Positions 5,973 to 6,177 of a stretch of DNA of 6,177 bases are shown piece by piece. Position 1 is the stretch's first letter, and every line of letters starts with the position of its first letter. Source of the DNA: Gammaproteobacteria bacterium. GTDB taxonomy: Bacteria; Pseudomonadota; Gammaproteobacteria; JAURND01. A program made the position numbers and the translations under genes. Location: NCBI GenBank assembly GCA_030830425.1, contig JAURND010000091.1, forward strand, positions 1 to 6,177, read 5' to 3'. The notes below the pieces were generated by a model that did no database searches, was not told the origin of the DNA, and worked only from the letters and a program-made list of their open reading frames with translations.

Positions 5973-6177
5973 TTAGATAAAGACATCCTCTGGCGTTTTA
6001 GCCGCTAAAATCCGCTCACTCCAATACAGCAAGGTTTCTGAATCAGCGAGGTTAATCTTCTGTTCGTAAACAGGCGATATATTGCCAAAGCGGTGTTTGA
6101 GTTGACGTTTTAATATAGCCGCTTCACCCTTTTGCATGCCTTGTTGCATGCCCTCATCTTTCCATTGATGAGCAATC
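5973..6177 (-). CDS. Rpn/YhgA-like PD-(D/E)XK nuclease ('transposase'), C-terminal fragment cut by the window edge
   Basis: The last 67 codons of a gene enter from the right edge and stop at TAA (5973-5975). The visible part begins IAHQWKDEGMQQGMQKGEAA. It continues with ILKRQLKHRFGNISP and then LLYWSERILAAKTPEDVF. The GMQxGMQKGE linker followed by a short helical domain is typical of Rpn-family recombination-promoting nucleases (Transposase_31/YhgA-like) that carry a DUF4351 C-terminus. The catalytic nuclease domain lies outside the window and cannot be judged for integrity. The gene converges on the dab operon, with 203 bp between the ends. Members are often annotated as transposases and are common in variable regions, but this does not show that the dab genes are mobile. 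Confidence 0.75.
   Translation of the reverse strand, partial: IAHQWKDEGMQQGMQKGEAAILKRQLKHRFGNISPVYEQKINLADSETLLYWSERILAAKTPEDVFI

Noticed and set aside
1..6177. CRISPR array, tRNA or rRNA genes
   Set aside because: No regularly spaced repeats and no cloverleaf or rRNA-like sequence were seen on reading both strands.

Overview
The window holds a compact, probably chromosomal locus for inorganic-carbon (bicarbonate/CO2) accumulation of the DAB type. It is an AT-rich bacterial sequence. The protein style, the Rpn-type nuclease end and the short interspersed repeat containing a 'CCCAGCGAAGGCCGGGATCC' core suggest a gammaproteobacterium, perhaps Legionellales-like. That placement is inference; no rRNA or other phylogenetic marker is present.

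Layout, left to right. (1) Positions 1-72 carry one copy of a direct repeat whose right part forms the 3' end of a LysR-type regulator. (2) The regulator gene (52-921, minus strand) is divergent from the operon. (3) The intergenic region (922-1329) contains a palindrome over the regulator's start codon, a symmetric ATTA/TAAT array that fits a LysR-type operator, a doubtful 48-codon ORF, further dyads, and a second copy of the direct repeat (1187-1287) broken by a REP-like insert. (4) The operon on the plus strand has three overlapping genes: dabB (1330-2691, NuoL-like membrane subunit), dabA (2666-4912, DUF2309 zinc protein with a beta-carbonic-anhydrase-like Cys/Asp/His/Cys set) and a double zinc-ribbon protein that I recognise as DUF6671-like (4888-5769). 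(5) A convergent intergenic region (5770-5972) has a hairpin that could serve as a bidirectional terminator. (6) The right edge is the 3' end of an Rpn/YhgA-like PD-(D/E)XK nuclease ('transposase') gene on the minus strand, with a DUF4351-type C-terminus.

How the genes work together: DabA and DabB are known to form a membrane complex that uses the ion gradient to drive one-way hydration of CO2 to bicarbonate. The regulator is placed to control the operon, although it looks LrhA-like rather than like a classical CbbR. The third gene overlaps dabA and is almost certainly co-translated with it. Its role is unknown, and it is the most interesting candidate here for an undescribed DAB accessory factor. 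No RuBisCO, carboxysome or other Calvin-cycle gene is visible, so the locus may supply bicarbonate for biosynthetic carboxylation in a heterotroph.
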